Below, piece by piece: positions 24,601 through 34,393 of a DNA stretch of 38,859 nucleotides. The DNA is from Hyphochytrium catenoides. Taxonomy: Eukaryota > Sar > Hyphochytriomycetes > Hyphochytriales > Hyphochytriaceae. The notes under the pieces are model-generated. The model did no database searches. It was not told the origin of the DNA and was given only the letters and a program-made list of their open reading frames with translations. Position numbers and translations under genes: made by a program. How positions within the stretch are numbered: the first letter of the stretch is position 1; each line of letters starts with the position of its first letter. The stretch spans positions 1,683 through 40,541 of the forward strand of contig FLMG01001529.1 in NCBI GenBank assembly GCA_900088475.1, given 5' to 3'.

Positions 24601-26670
24601 GCACCGGTTGCACTGCTCTGTTAGGATTATAGCTTCTTCGCGTCGGGAAGTAACGACGGGACTGTGAAGATATGGTCTCTCCGGGGCTTTTCTAAGGTTG
24701 GGCTACATAAATCGCGTCTCACGCGGGGAGAGCAGGTACCTTTGGTTTTCCGGTGTCAACTAGTCCTGGCATTCCGCCTGACGCTATCTCTTTCTATTTT
24801 TCAACGTCAGGGCGGCCGGATACTGGATCTCAGCATCATAGACAATAGCCATAGCATAGCGTCAGCGTCGGATAATGGAACTCTCCAGGTCCTTCGAATC
24901 GACTATGCTGTTGACAAGGCTCGCAGTCAGACGAGCAATGTGTATAGTGGAGTGCTACTAAAGGACCTACGGGCTGGGGAAGGCGCCGTGCTCTTAGTCC
25001 GGCACTATAACACTTTATCAGAATCTATTTTGATTTACGTGACACAATGTGGCAGAATACACGGGTAATCATAGTCTGGAGGTTATCATGGAAGGTGGCG
25101 TTGTCCTCACCTCAACCTTTTATGCCACAGCTGGGACCTCCGAGCTGAAAAAGAAGCTTGGGTCCTCCAACAGAGCCCTGAGCTTGGAGCAGTGACTGCG
25201 TTATCTTTTGGCGCGGGTGAGTTGTGATAATAACCGGTATCTTTACAGTCACCGAACGACTTATCCACTCACTTTTAAAACCTTGCACTTCTAGACCATT
25301 GCTGGCTAGCCATTGGCACTTCGAGAGGCTACATTGCCATCTGGGATCTGCGCTTCCAACTATTGGTGAAAATATGGCGGCACTCCTCTCACTCTATTAT
25401 ACACGCAATGGAGCTCTGCACCGACGCCCAGTCCGCCTCCGCTAGTCTGCCAGATAGCGCTGGCTATCCAAAAGTATACATCGCTGCTGGATCCAATGAG
25501 GTAGGTTGGTTGGAGGCTTCACTGTCTTTAAGAGCCTGTGGACTGATAGCATGATTTTTCCGGTGCCCAGGCTGCTGTTTTCGACGTCACGAAAGGGACA
25601 TGTAGAGCTGTCTTTCGCACTTTGCGCCCACATATCACACAGGCAGAAGCTTTGGCAGTGCCCTTACTGGAACCGATATCCTTGAACTCAGGTGAGCGTA
25701 AGGTGCAGTCGTCTGTGACGGATGCTGCTGACCGTTATGCTTCGGCAACTGGTTAACCCTCTTACCTGTTCTAGTGTCAGCTGGGCTGCTGAAAGCGGTT
25801 CATAGTACTGAACATTATAATCAGGCACTAACAGAGGTAACTTTTTTAAAGAATTGGGTGCCCGCTGCTGAATAAATTTAACCAGATCGCTTTTCAACAC
25901 TTGGACCCCCATGAGCAGCTGACAAACGTAAACACTAGTGATCCCTCTGTGCGATGCCTTCTAGCCCCTACGCTACACCTGAGAGGTGCCAACGTGTCTC
26001 TAATTACGGCCGGGTCAGACCATCACATCAGATATTGGGACCAGCGCAACGCACATCGCTCCTTCACAATCTCCGGGATCGCGCCTGGGCATGCCAGGTA
26101 GGTAGAAATGACTCAAACTAATGATTTGGGTAGTAGCAGTAGTGGAGAAGCGGGGAGTAGGAGATGAACATAATGTGTTTAGAGAGAACCTAAATGGCTA
26201 AGGCCCATACGTCGTTGGCTGTACTTATTCTTATCGTGTCTGCAGGCCCTACTTCGATTGCCAAAATGCACCATCTGACTGGTGGAAGCATGTTGCAGAC
26301 TGGAGTCAGCCAGAGTGGAAGGCACAGCTCCCGATCCTCAGGGCCACCCCAGCCCCCACAATCTACATGTGTCAGGTAACCAAATGGACACTCCAAAGAA
26401 GGCAGAATCTCGACCTCATGTTCTAGATGGTTGCACTACATGACAGCCTCGTCTCACTGTTGCTTCATGTCCAAGCAGGATACCTCTTTATCATCCCTCA
26501 CGAGTTTCCATCAGCCTGATACGACGTCCTCTCCCGCCCTTGAAAGACGGGGTCCCGTGCCACCTTCGCCGGACCACTATGATTGCGTTTTAGACCTTAA
26601 GCTGGTGGACTCGAATAGCCCAATGATCTTATCGGCTGGCCGAGATGGAGTAGTTAAAGTTTGGCGGTGA
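18633..26670 (+). CDS. VPS15: VPS15 / PIK3R4, regulatory pseudokinase of the class III PI3-kinase complex, 35 exons
   Basis: Scaffold subunit that anchors and activates VPS34 on endosomal and autophagic membranes. Thirty-five exons sum to 4977 nt (1658 aa; human about 1358); first 18633-18763 and 18826-18988, last 26246-26375 and 26479-26670. Start MGNVLIRN fits N-myristoylation, as in the family. Residues 1-360: kinase-like domain with [36 protein letters not shown] (catalytic-loop position), DFA in place of DFG, and VAPERFL. Residues about 360-900: HEAT repeats with [43 protein letters not shown]. Residues about 900-1140: poorly conserved linker, longer than usual. Residues about 1140-1658: WD40 repeats with [40 protein letters not shown], ending [12 protein letters not shown]. 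Introns are mostly 50-110 nt, up to 291. Linker splice choices (around 23112 and 23264) are the least certain. Confidence 0.95.
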
Positions 26671-26828
26671 CCATTGTCCATTGCTTTCCACCAAACAGAT
26701 TTATGTGCACTCTCCACAGTTCGGGTCTTTTTAGATAGCTAAATTTGCGGCCACAATGCTTTCCACTCGTACAATAATAAAGCGCTACCTAGCGCAGCCA
26801 CCTTGATAACAAACCTCTGGCGTTTGAT

Positions 26829-28039
26829 CTAGTTGGCCCGCTTCTGCTTCTTCAATAGCTCTTCATAACGCTCCAGTGCCTCTGCACCGCGGTAGTCAAC
26901 GTTCAGTACTAGAAGCTTCTACCATGCCCCCATAATGTGTCCATTGCTTGCTTTATCCTATTTAGCCCCTACATACTTTGTGCGCTTTAATCTACTGGCT
27001 CTCTCTCTCTCTCATCCATTTCAACTCCACTATCCTGAGCTGGATTACCTGCCTCAACCTTGCTTTTTATTGTCTCTTCACTTTTAGACTTCTGCAAGGC
27101 TCGCAGCTCTTCTCGCATCTGCTCTCGAAGGGCCCGTGTTTCTTTCTCAGTGATGACCGCGTTCTGGATGCTTAGAAGCCGCGCCAGCTCTAAAGTCTTT
27201 CCTTTTTCGAGAAGCGAGAGCGGAGTATTTCCGTCACAATCCACACGGTCTGCTACAGCCCCGCGCTGTAGAAGTGTCATGAAGAGTCATTCCTAGTGGG
27301 TTCCATGACTTATATCACTCTCCAATGCACTTACCTTAAGCAAGTTCTTGGCTATCTCTAAGCTTTGGAGCCGAACCGCTAGGTGCAAAGGACTTGTTCC
27401 TCTGTTATTCTATGGTCCACAGTTTCACGTTAGATCAGCTCTATCGGGGGAGATTTTGGCCCTTAGCATCCTATGTTTATCCCTATCAATGAACTACTTG
27501 CCCCGTACCTACCACTTGCGAAGCATCAGCACCCATTTGTAGCAGGGCTCGTGCAATTTGTTCCATGTTCTCTTCGAGGCCGGTGCATGACTCCTTCGTT
27601 CTGTTCAGAAGATAGTGTAGGGCAGTGTTACCCTGAATATCGCTGGCTCCGGGAGAAGCGCCAGCAGTGAGAAGCAACTGTCAAAGAGTTAGGTGATGGT
27701 TAACACGTTTACGGCACGGGGGGTTTCCGGCTGGCCAAAAGTCGTACCTCAACAAGGGGAAAGTTCATGTGTTGACAGGCAACCATCAGAGGCGTAAACC
27801 CCATAGAGGCATTCCCTGCAATCTGCTTTCCAAGCAGCTTCGAGATAGTAACTCGTCGCTCGACGGGTAGGTTGACAAGCGTCTCTTCTAAAGGTGCAAG
27901 AGCAGAGATGGTCCTACATTCGCAGGAGTAAGAGAACGTAGCGTTGCGATCTTCAGACGGAGACTTTCTCAAGCAAAAAGTTGTGATCGAATTAGACCTG
28001 ATGAAGTGCGGGACTAGTAGCTTCTTCAACAGAACACAT
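26829..28039 (-). CDS. Ankyrin-repeat protein with charged C-terminal helix
   Basis: Minus-strand exons 28039-27998 (tentative first), 27963-27748, 27677-27513, 27409-27335, 27265-27049 and 26908-26829, about 264 aa. Ankyrin repeats are clear: GFTPLMVACQHMNFPLVE, then NTALHYLL with RALLQMGADAS, then RGTSPLHLAVRLQSLEIAKN, then GNTPLSLLEKGKTLELARLL. The repeats are followed by a charged helix (TRALREQMREELRALQKSK) and the end YRGAEALERYEELLKKQKRAN. Such proteins bind partners; no catalytic domain is seen. The last exon is reached by a 140-nt intron (GTAATC...TTCTAG). If it is retained, the protein instead stops at 26987 with an acidic tail. The first intron would be only 34 nt and the start is uncertain; the ORF is also open upstream. 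It lies tail-to-tail with VPS15, 158 bp away. Confidence 0.72.
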
Positions 28040-28434
28040 AGCGGCAAAATCGGAACACAAAGAAGAATAGGCGTAGGCGTGGACTCAGAGATATGAGAAC
28101 AGTGCAAAAGACAAGAGGGAAGGGAAGAAGAAGCGCGCCCATTTGGCAATCGAACGGCCCACGAGATTATGATGAAGCGAGAACTGATTAGGTGAACAGC
28201 GAGGGAGAAAGCTATACCGAGAGCACATAGAGATGACGAAGAGAAAACGCGTCCTGAATATTAGTCTATGGCCCTGACAGTCTGCAGTTATATCTCTTCA
28301 TACCGGAAGTCATTGTCCAGTATCGCACCTTGAAATGCCTCCAAGCGGCCCAAGGGAAACCGTCCCTCCATGCTGCAATGGCCGATTCGACTTAGGAGAG
28401 ACCCTAAAGAAGGCGGCTAGATTCTCAACAGTCC
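28040..28434. other. Intergenic region between two minus-strand genes
   Basis: About 395 bp, with no convincing exon. It should contain the promoter of the ankyrin gene and the 3' untranslated region of the upstream gene. The stop of the upstream gene overlaps a donor-like sequence (AGGTAAGG at 28433-28440), so a further 3' exon of that gene could lie here. Confidence 0.4.
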
Positions 28435-29285
28435 TTACCTCGTTTTCCTCTTAGTCCCCTTGTGCTGCGACAGAGAGATCTCTCTTAGAGAAGACTCCTG
28501 CTTTGCAAGGATAGCGTCACACTTCCTGCTAAAGTCATCCGCCTGCCGGTTCAGCCGCTGAAAAGAAGGGAACTGCTCGAGTCTCGCAAGAAAATGTTCG
28601 GCCTTCTTTTCTCTCTCCTCTTCCTCCAAGTCCGTTGAGCGTAGCTCGGACTGTGCCGATGAGGCCTCATGTCTTCTACTGAGCTCTAGAGCGCTTAGCA
28701 ACTGGAGCCGCCTTCGAAGATCTATCTCCACCTGGTACATAACCGCAAGCAGTTAGCATTTGTCTAAGGTGAGCCCGTACATTATAGCTGACCTGACCTG
28801 AGTCCCGGGTATAGGAAATCGATGTGCTATCCTGTTCAGTGTAAACGCATCCTCTTTACCAGGCTCATTAGGGTCAAAGATTGGGGCTGTGAGGTTCCGT
28901 AGGTCGCCCGAGGGCAGTGAGGATAGGTTGGTACCCGTAAGGACCAAGGCCAAAGCCTTGTCCTTAGAGCTGAGACTCTGTGCTTCAGCTACAGGTTGGA
29001 TGGACTTCTTGATGGTGGAAGCTTTTCGCATGGGTGCTTAGGATGGGGCCTCTCAGCTGATGTATTTGGCTCAGCAAATGATTGTAAGATGGCAGAAAGT
29101 GAAAGCTCCTCTTTGAAGGAAAGGAGAGACATGAGTTGTCGGCAGGATTGGTGGCAGAGACATAACCATCACATCTTCTTCTAAGCAATACCTAGCATTC
29201 CGGTGCCTGCGCTGCTCTCATTCTTCTTGCCAATTAGTCTCGAGGGTTTAGGCATCTTTGAAGCTAGCTGAGAGGACATTCTCAT
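28435..29285 (-). CDS. Unidentified basic/coiled 209-aa protein
   Basis: Exons 29285-29192, 29036-28798 and 28731-28435 (introns 155 and 66 nt) keep one frame and give 209 aa. The N-terminus is basic and unstructured (MSSQLASKMPKPSRLIGKKN). The middle has a compact segment (EDAFTLNRIAHRFPIPGTQ). The rest is a long charged helix likely to form a coiled coil (VEIDLRRRLQLLSALELSRR; EEEEREKKAEHFLARLEQF), and the end is basic (SQHKGTKRKTR). I recognise no named family; the basic-tail-plus-coil design would suit a cytoskeleton-associated protein, but that is conjecture. An upstream in-frame extension without ATG exists, so an extra 5' exon is possible. It is head-to-head with the cNMP-binding gene. 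Confidence 0.6.
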
Positions 29286-29913
29286 GCCATGAGACTTGAG
29301 ATCAGAGGGAACGCTGGGACCGGCTCCTGAGTAAGGGTAGTGAGGGCACTTTATCACCGCATCCGATAGGAGGACGGACACAGCAGCAGGGACCGAGGAA
29401 GGAAGAAGCGAAAGCGAAGATGGAAGGGGAAAGCTAAGGGATGAAGGCGTGCTTGAGGAGATCAGAGAGAAGAGCCAGCCGATGTGGAGGCGTAAGACGA
29501 GTGACTAAAGAAAGGGTGGAAAAGCGTTACATTTCGATCAACAAGAGAGACGGACAACTATGAAGCGCGTTAGCGGCTCCTGAGAGCCGGTAGCGCCTTC
29601 CGTCGTCCGATTCTCAGCAGGTCAAGAAAGATAACACTGGTCTTGGTGTCCATCCCTTCAAGCATGGTTCAACTTCCAGATGAGCATCGCAAAGGAACAC
29701 CTCCTAGGTCACTACGACGGCCGTTACCTTATCGGCACGTGCTTGTGACGTTCAGCTCAGTCGCAAGCTGGCAGCACTCAGTGTAGGGCGGCTGATTCGC
29801 CAGTGTGCCAGACAACCCAGACAACGAAAAGGCACCTTATCCCATACCTGACTGTCTAGGATTTAGAACTCTTCGTTAGGCACTGGAGAGGGCATATTTT
29901 TCCTGTCAGAAAG
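29286..29913. promoter_or_regulatory. Head-to-head intergenic region, probable shared promoter
   Basis: 628 bp between divergent starts. The part near 29390-29480 is purine-rich on the plus strand (GAAG/GAAGC-type runs). No coding frame with splice partners was found. A two-way promoter is inferred from gene arrangement alone. Confidence 0.45.
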
Positions 29914-31552
29914 ATGTATCAGAGACACACCACGGGGTATCATCCTCACAATCCCCGGTCAGCCACGTCGGTCAAGGATGGGGGCGAAGGCGAAATACAG
30001 AAGTGCATAGAGACTCTCAAGCTGACGTCTTGGTTCATGTTCTGTTCTGAGGCCAGCCTGCGGGCTGTTGCACTTAATATGCATAAAGAGTCGTACAAGG
30101 CGGGAGACACCGTCATCTACCAAGGTGATCCCCACACCAGGATGTTCGTTGTTGCCAACGGCCACATCAACCGTCTCCGCACCATTGATGGCCAAAAGCA
30201 CTTGATGGAGATTGATGAGCGCGGAAGCACCGTGGGTGCCTACTATATCATGAACCAAGATCCGTGCTATTCGGATGCTCTTTGCCGGTAGGTTGCTGCT
30301 CTTGCGACTCTATATGTGCGGTACATATTGTTTCATTTGAGTCGAGTCTTCTTCTCCACCGTAACCCTGTCCTGCTATCAAGCTCCTCCCCGGCTAACTA
30401 GGTCCTTCCGCAGAACCGATGTCGTCTGCTACTCTATAGGGATTGATAAGCTGGAGCCACTTTTCAACGATCCGCTGTTTGCAAAGGAAGTCGCCTATAA
30501 TCTCAATCTGGAAATTAGACGTCAGCTGAGAGTGGCAGCAGAATTGGGCCACACACCGCTCCTCGAGCAGTATGCAAAGCCCACTCCCTACGCCGCCATC
30601 TCAGTAGCTGCAGCACTAGAAAGCTTTTATCGCAGTGCCATGAACGCCTCTATCAACGCAGCTTTGTCTGGCCAGACTAGGATCCCCAAGGGTGCATTGT
30701 TTCCTAACATGCACTTGCAGGTGCGAGATATTGACATACCAAAGGGGAGCACGCGACTAACAACGCTTCTAGGTTCCTACCCGTATTATGTACATTAATG
30801 GCTTCAAGGGAATCCGGCACCTCATTGACTCCTCGGACTTTATGCAAAAGGCAGAGCAGACCCAATTCCCTACACTTGTTCGACTTATGGGCGCTGTGGC
30901 ACCTGGACTCTGCATGACACCCATCAGCAGTTTGCTTGAGGCCTACAATGCAGGACACATGAATCCTGAGCCTCTGCAGAAGAGGTGGATGCGAGGCGTC
31001 GTACCTAGAAGTATTAGGGAGATTATCTTTGGCGTGGGTCTGAATCAACTGAGCGACTATTGGGAGGAACGAACCTCCTTTCTCTCTAACCCAATGGCAA
31101 GAAACGCTGCTGCGAGCGTCATTGCCGGTGTCATAGCAGGCTATCTCAGTCATGTCCCTCATAACTTATCCACGTTGAAGCTGCTCCAACCACACAAATC
31201 GTATGCGGAACTTTTCAGGGAGTATGCGCAGAGAACAGAGAAGAGCTTCCCTGCAGGAATGCACCCAAGTGTCAGGAGGAGCTTAGCGGTGGCTGTTGCT
31301 TGCGTCTTTCCTCGTGGCCTTCTTATTCGTACTGTCCAGATTGTGGGCTCCTTTACTATCCTCAACGGAACCATCAACGCACTCCAAAAGGTCCCTCTCT
31401 TTGCGCCCAAGGCACCTAGTACGAAGGTAGCGATGGTTGATGATCACAGCGGTATTGAAACTGCGGAGCTATTTATTGACCCCAGAGTGGAGCTCATGAG
31501 AAGGGTCAAGCTTCGAAGACAGGTGGCAGCCACAGCGGATAACAAACCCTAA
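29914..31552 (+). CDS. Cyclic-nucleotide-binding domain fused to a mitochondrial-carrier-like membrane region
   Basis: Exons 29914-30287, 30414-30720 and 30773-31552 give 486 aa (introns 126 and 52 nt). Residues about 35-160 form a CAP/cNMP-binding fold: SYKAGDTVIYQGDPHTRMFV, then GHINRLRTIDGQKHLMEIDE, ending YSIGIDKLEPLFNDPLF. The phosphate-binding cassette is degenerate: where PKA/Epac-type domains have FGE...R-A this one has VGAYYIMNQ and YSDALCRTD, so ligand binding is doubtful. Residues about 230-450 contain hydrophobic segments with a carrier-like pattern: GAVAPGLCMTPISSLLEA, RGVVPRSIREIIFGVGLNQL, ASVIAGVIAGYLSHVPHNLS and CVFPRGLLIRTVQIVG. These resemble the G..AG..P and RG..PR..R elements of SLC25 carriers, without the classical acidic residue and charged partners after proline. 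Likely in an organelle membrane (inference). The fusion partner assignment is by eye. Confidence 0.83.
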
Positions 31553-31785
31553 ACTGTGGAGCCACCATCCACAATATCTAACGATAGGAGATAGTCTAAG
31601 GGAGTTTTGACGAGGCAATAAACAGCTTTCAGTAGTAAACAGCTCTTGGTATGGGTAAAAGGGTTCTTGACGCCGTCGAGCTGGTCAAATATCCGCCATA
31701 TTTAAGCTTGCAAGCTGCCAAACGTCGGTGGGTTGTTCCCTAGCCATGATAGCCAGATCCACATTCTCTCTGAGTGCCAACCTGC

Positions 31786-33013
31786 TTAATCAACTGCTTT
31801 AAGAATCTTGAAGGAGCACTTGACCTCTTTCGTTACCGTCATCATCCCTCCTACATAACCAAGGGTTAGATACCAATGGGCTAAACTTCTTGCAACCCAA
31901 GGACTGACCCGCATTATTGAACTCTCCGCAGTAATTTGGTGCAGAGAATATTGTGACTAGCTTTCTATCTGCGAAGAACTCATATCCGTCCTCGACCACC
32001 TTGAGAGGACATTGCGGTTAGCACAATTCTTGAGACATGATACAGCTAGCCATTACCTGATGCGCTCTCGCCACCAAATCCAGGTTGTGATCAATCAGAA
32101 ATTTCTCCACGACATCTGGTCCGAACACATGAGAGACTCCTCTATCGCTCTCGGCCCAGCCTTCTCTGTCGGGGTCAGGATCTGCCCATAGCAGGTCACA
32201 TAGCAGCCCCTCGTCTGGTACGTCCGTCGGTCTGCGATGGAGAAGGTCAGGACTTAACCACCGCCGTCTAGAATCCACTTAGTGGTTGATTACATATGGC
32301 CAGCATACCTCTTAATCTTTTGTATCTGATCCATCTTGGTTAATAGTGGAGAGATACCTCCATGTACGCAGAAGATTTTGGACTCAACAATGGCTGCAAT
32401 AGGCATGCAATTGAAGCAGTCTCCAAAAGTGCGCCATAACCGCACAGAGTACCTCCGTTTGCACTCATCGTAAAAGCCTTCAGAGAACAGCAGAGCAAAT
32501 TTTTTTTTGGCATAATGAGCAAGATAGGTGCTCACCACGAGCAAAAGGTAGAACTTACCATAGATGCGGTTGATAGACTGGCACTCATGGTTCCCTCTCA
32601 GAAGGAAAAAGCATTCTGGGTACTTTATTTTGTAAGCCAACATTAGACAAATAGTCTCGATCCCCTGCTTGGCCCTATCCACATAGTCACCAAGGAATAG
32701 ATAGTTTGATTTCGGGGGAAATCCTCCCATTTCAAAGAGCCTGATCACATCTGCGTATTGTCCATGAATATCTCCACATATGTTGACTGGGCCATCTAAC
32801 TCTAACAGCACTGGTTGTGACAGGAATATCTGGAGACTTCTCGTTAAGCTCCAGCCCTAAGGTGCATAACGTCATAGAATATGCGTTGCTCACCTCTCGT
32901 GCCCTTTGACATAGCTCGATTATTTGACCTTGATCAAGCTGGACTTCGGTCTGAGGTGGCATGTTCTGGACCGATAGTAGTTGGTCTATCATGGCATCTA
33001 CGTCGAAGCCCAT
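31786..33013 (-). CDS. PP1: Serine/threonine protein phosphatase PP1 catalytic subunit, 6 exons
   Basis: Metal-dependent phosphatase of the PPP family. Exons 33013-32894, 32856-32559, 32477-32309, 32231-32057, 31999-31909 and 31850-31786 give 305 aa, the usual size for a catalytic core. Signature elements: GDIHGQY (68-74), the GDxVDR motif at 96-101, RGNHE (127-131), [77 protein letters not shown], and the toxin-sensitive [14 protein letters not shown]. The end [11 protein letters not shown] matches the PP1 C-terminus before its variable tail. One unusual change: the nearly invariant glycine after GDYVDR is alanine (GDYVDRAKQ, residue 102). Metal ligands (D, H, D, N, H) are all present, so it should be active. 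The first exon is typical PP1 N-terminus ([12 protein letters not shown]). Head-to-head with the 33395 gene. Confidence 0.95.
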
Positions 33014-33394
33014 CTTCCCTGCGGCACTAATCGGGTCCGGGCGGTCTAGAAGGCTTAGTTTAGCGTGGTACCTCTTCGTACCAAAGGTAAATTGTATAAG
33101 TGATCTACTTCAAAGCTTGAAGGCCAACAAAGAATGAAGGCCAGCAAGTGCATCTACTAGATAATTATGTCTATGCAGACCCGTCAGTGATAGCAGCCCT
33201 TTTGCCTCGAGTGTTCTCTGGTGGCGATGGTGGATGTGTGACGGCGTAGGGCCCAGACGGACTCAATAGAGCAGCAGACCAGCTATTGGCAAGGCAGCAC
33301 CAACTTACATCTCCTGTTGTAACGCCTCACACCTTTTGATTGTTTCAGCCACACGAAATCTTCGTGCTCTTGTACCTGAAACCTTTGGAAATAT
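33014..33394. promoter_or_regulatory. Head-to-head intergenic region between PP1 and the 33395 gene
   Basis: 381 bp between divergent ATGs. No coding frame is supported. Probable shared promoter and both 5' untranslated regions, inferred from arrangement only. Confidence 0.45.
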
Positions 33395-34135
33395 ATGACC
33401 CGATTTACCCATCCCTCCGTCCGTTCTCAAGGCACCAACCTCTCATCCCTTGTAGTTGCAGGCGTTGCTCGACAAATGGGCAGTCTTCACATCAGCACGA
33501 TGGGAAGCCTTGAAGGAAGGCCTCTGGGTCAGCATGTGCAGTCAGCAAAAATCTGCACGCCCGGAAAAACTAGGTGATTAGTTGGTGAAGCTTTAGCGCA
33601 GACGTATTGCAGATTGCTGGTGAATAAAGAGATGGAGTACCAAAAGGACCTTGGTTTCGGCATATGTGGCCATAAGAACTCGTACAGCACTGCCGTCAAG
33701 GTTGGGAACTGGGTAGAGGATTCAATCGGTGCAGAATTAGCTGCTGGAGGTCATGGTGGGGAGTCGCGCGAGGTCTCGCTGACGGAGACTCAAGCCCGCT
33801 ATGTGGACCCGTCCACCTTTGACGGAACTGATAAACTAGGGCCAGAGGTACAACCTAGTGACCTCTTAGCTGTCCGTAGTGGTGTTTCCTACGAAGTCAT
33901 GTTCCCTCATGGTAAAGACCTAGTGGCTATAGACGCCGGGAAGGAAGACCGAAGGTCCTCTGTTTCCAAGTTAGCGCACAGCAACCAGCCAACAAAGGTT
34001 CACGACATCCTAAGTGGAAAGGCTAACCCTAACGCTACGGCCAACACATTGGCCCGCGAGAAGCTGAAGGAACAAGCCCGGGCAAAGAGGCTGGTAAGAG
34101 TGCTTAACAAAACGAACCAGGATCGCGAGGTGTGA
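33395..34135 (+). CDS. Unidentified 233-aa protein
   Basis: Exons 33395-33573 and 33613-34135 join in phase 2 across an unusually short 39-nt intron (GTGATT...TTGCAG), giving 233 aa. The protein starts MTRFTHPSVRSQGTN. A segment likely to be conserved follows the splice (EMEYQKDLGFGICGHKNSYS, then VKVGNWVEDSIG). The C-terminal half is polar, ending in a basic helix (AREKLKEQARAKRLVRVLNK). The DLGF..H.NSYST..KVGNW pattern is reminiscent of small microtubule inner proteins of cilia, which often carry short Tyr/Asn/Trp motifs, but I cannot assign a family and this is only a suggestion. No transmembrane segment or signal peptide is seen. Tail-to-tail with the coiled-coil gene, about 260 bp away. 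Confidence 0.68.
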
Positions 34136-34393
34136 CAACTTCTTTTTATGTCCTACATTCCTTATAGGACCAATCATACCTAACAACCAAGGAAGTCACG
34201 CTCAATCCTGCTGGGTCCAAGCTACACTTATAGCTTGACTGCCTTGAGCCAATTGGCCTAAGCTTGACCAGTTTGCCCAGTGCGGGTTGGACTCTCTAAC
34301 TTAAGTTATTTGCCCTTTGTTATGTCGTTCTGATGGTTTTCATCTATCCACCGTTAGCGGGTGTTCTCATCGGCATCCTGCGCCCGTTTTGAA

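Noticed and set aside
30704-31162. Minus-strand open frame of 152 codons
   Set aside because: Antisense to the third exon of the cNMP-binding/carrier-like gene.
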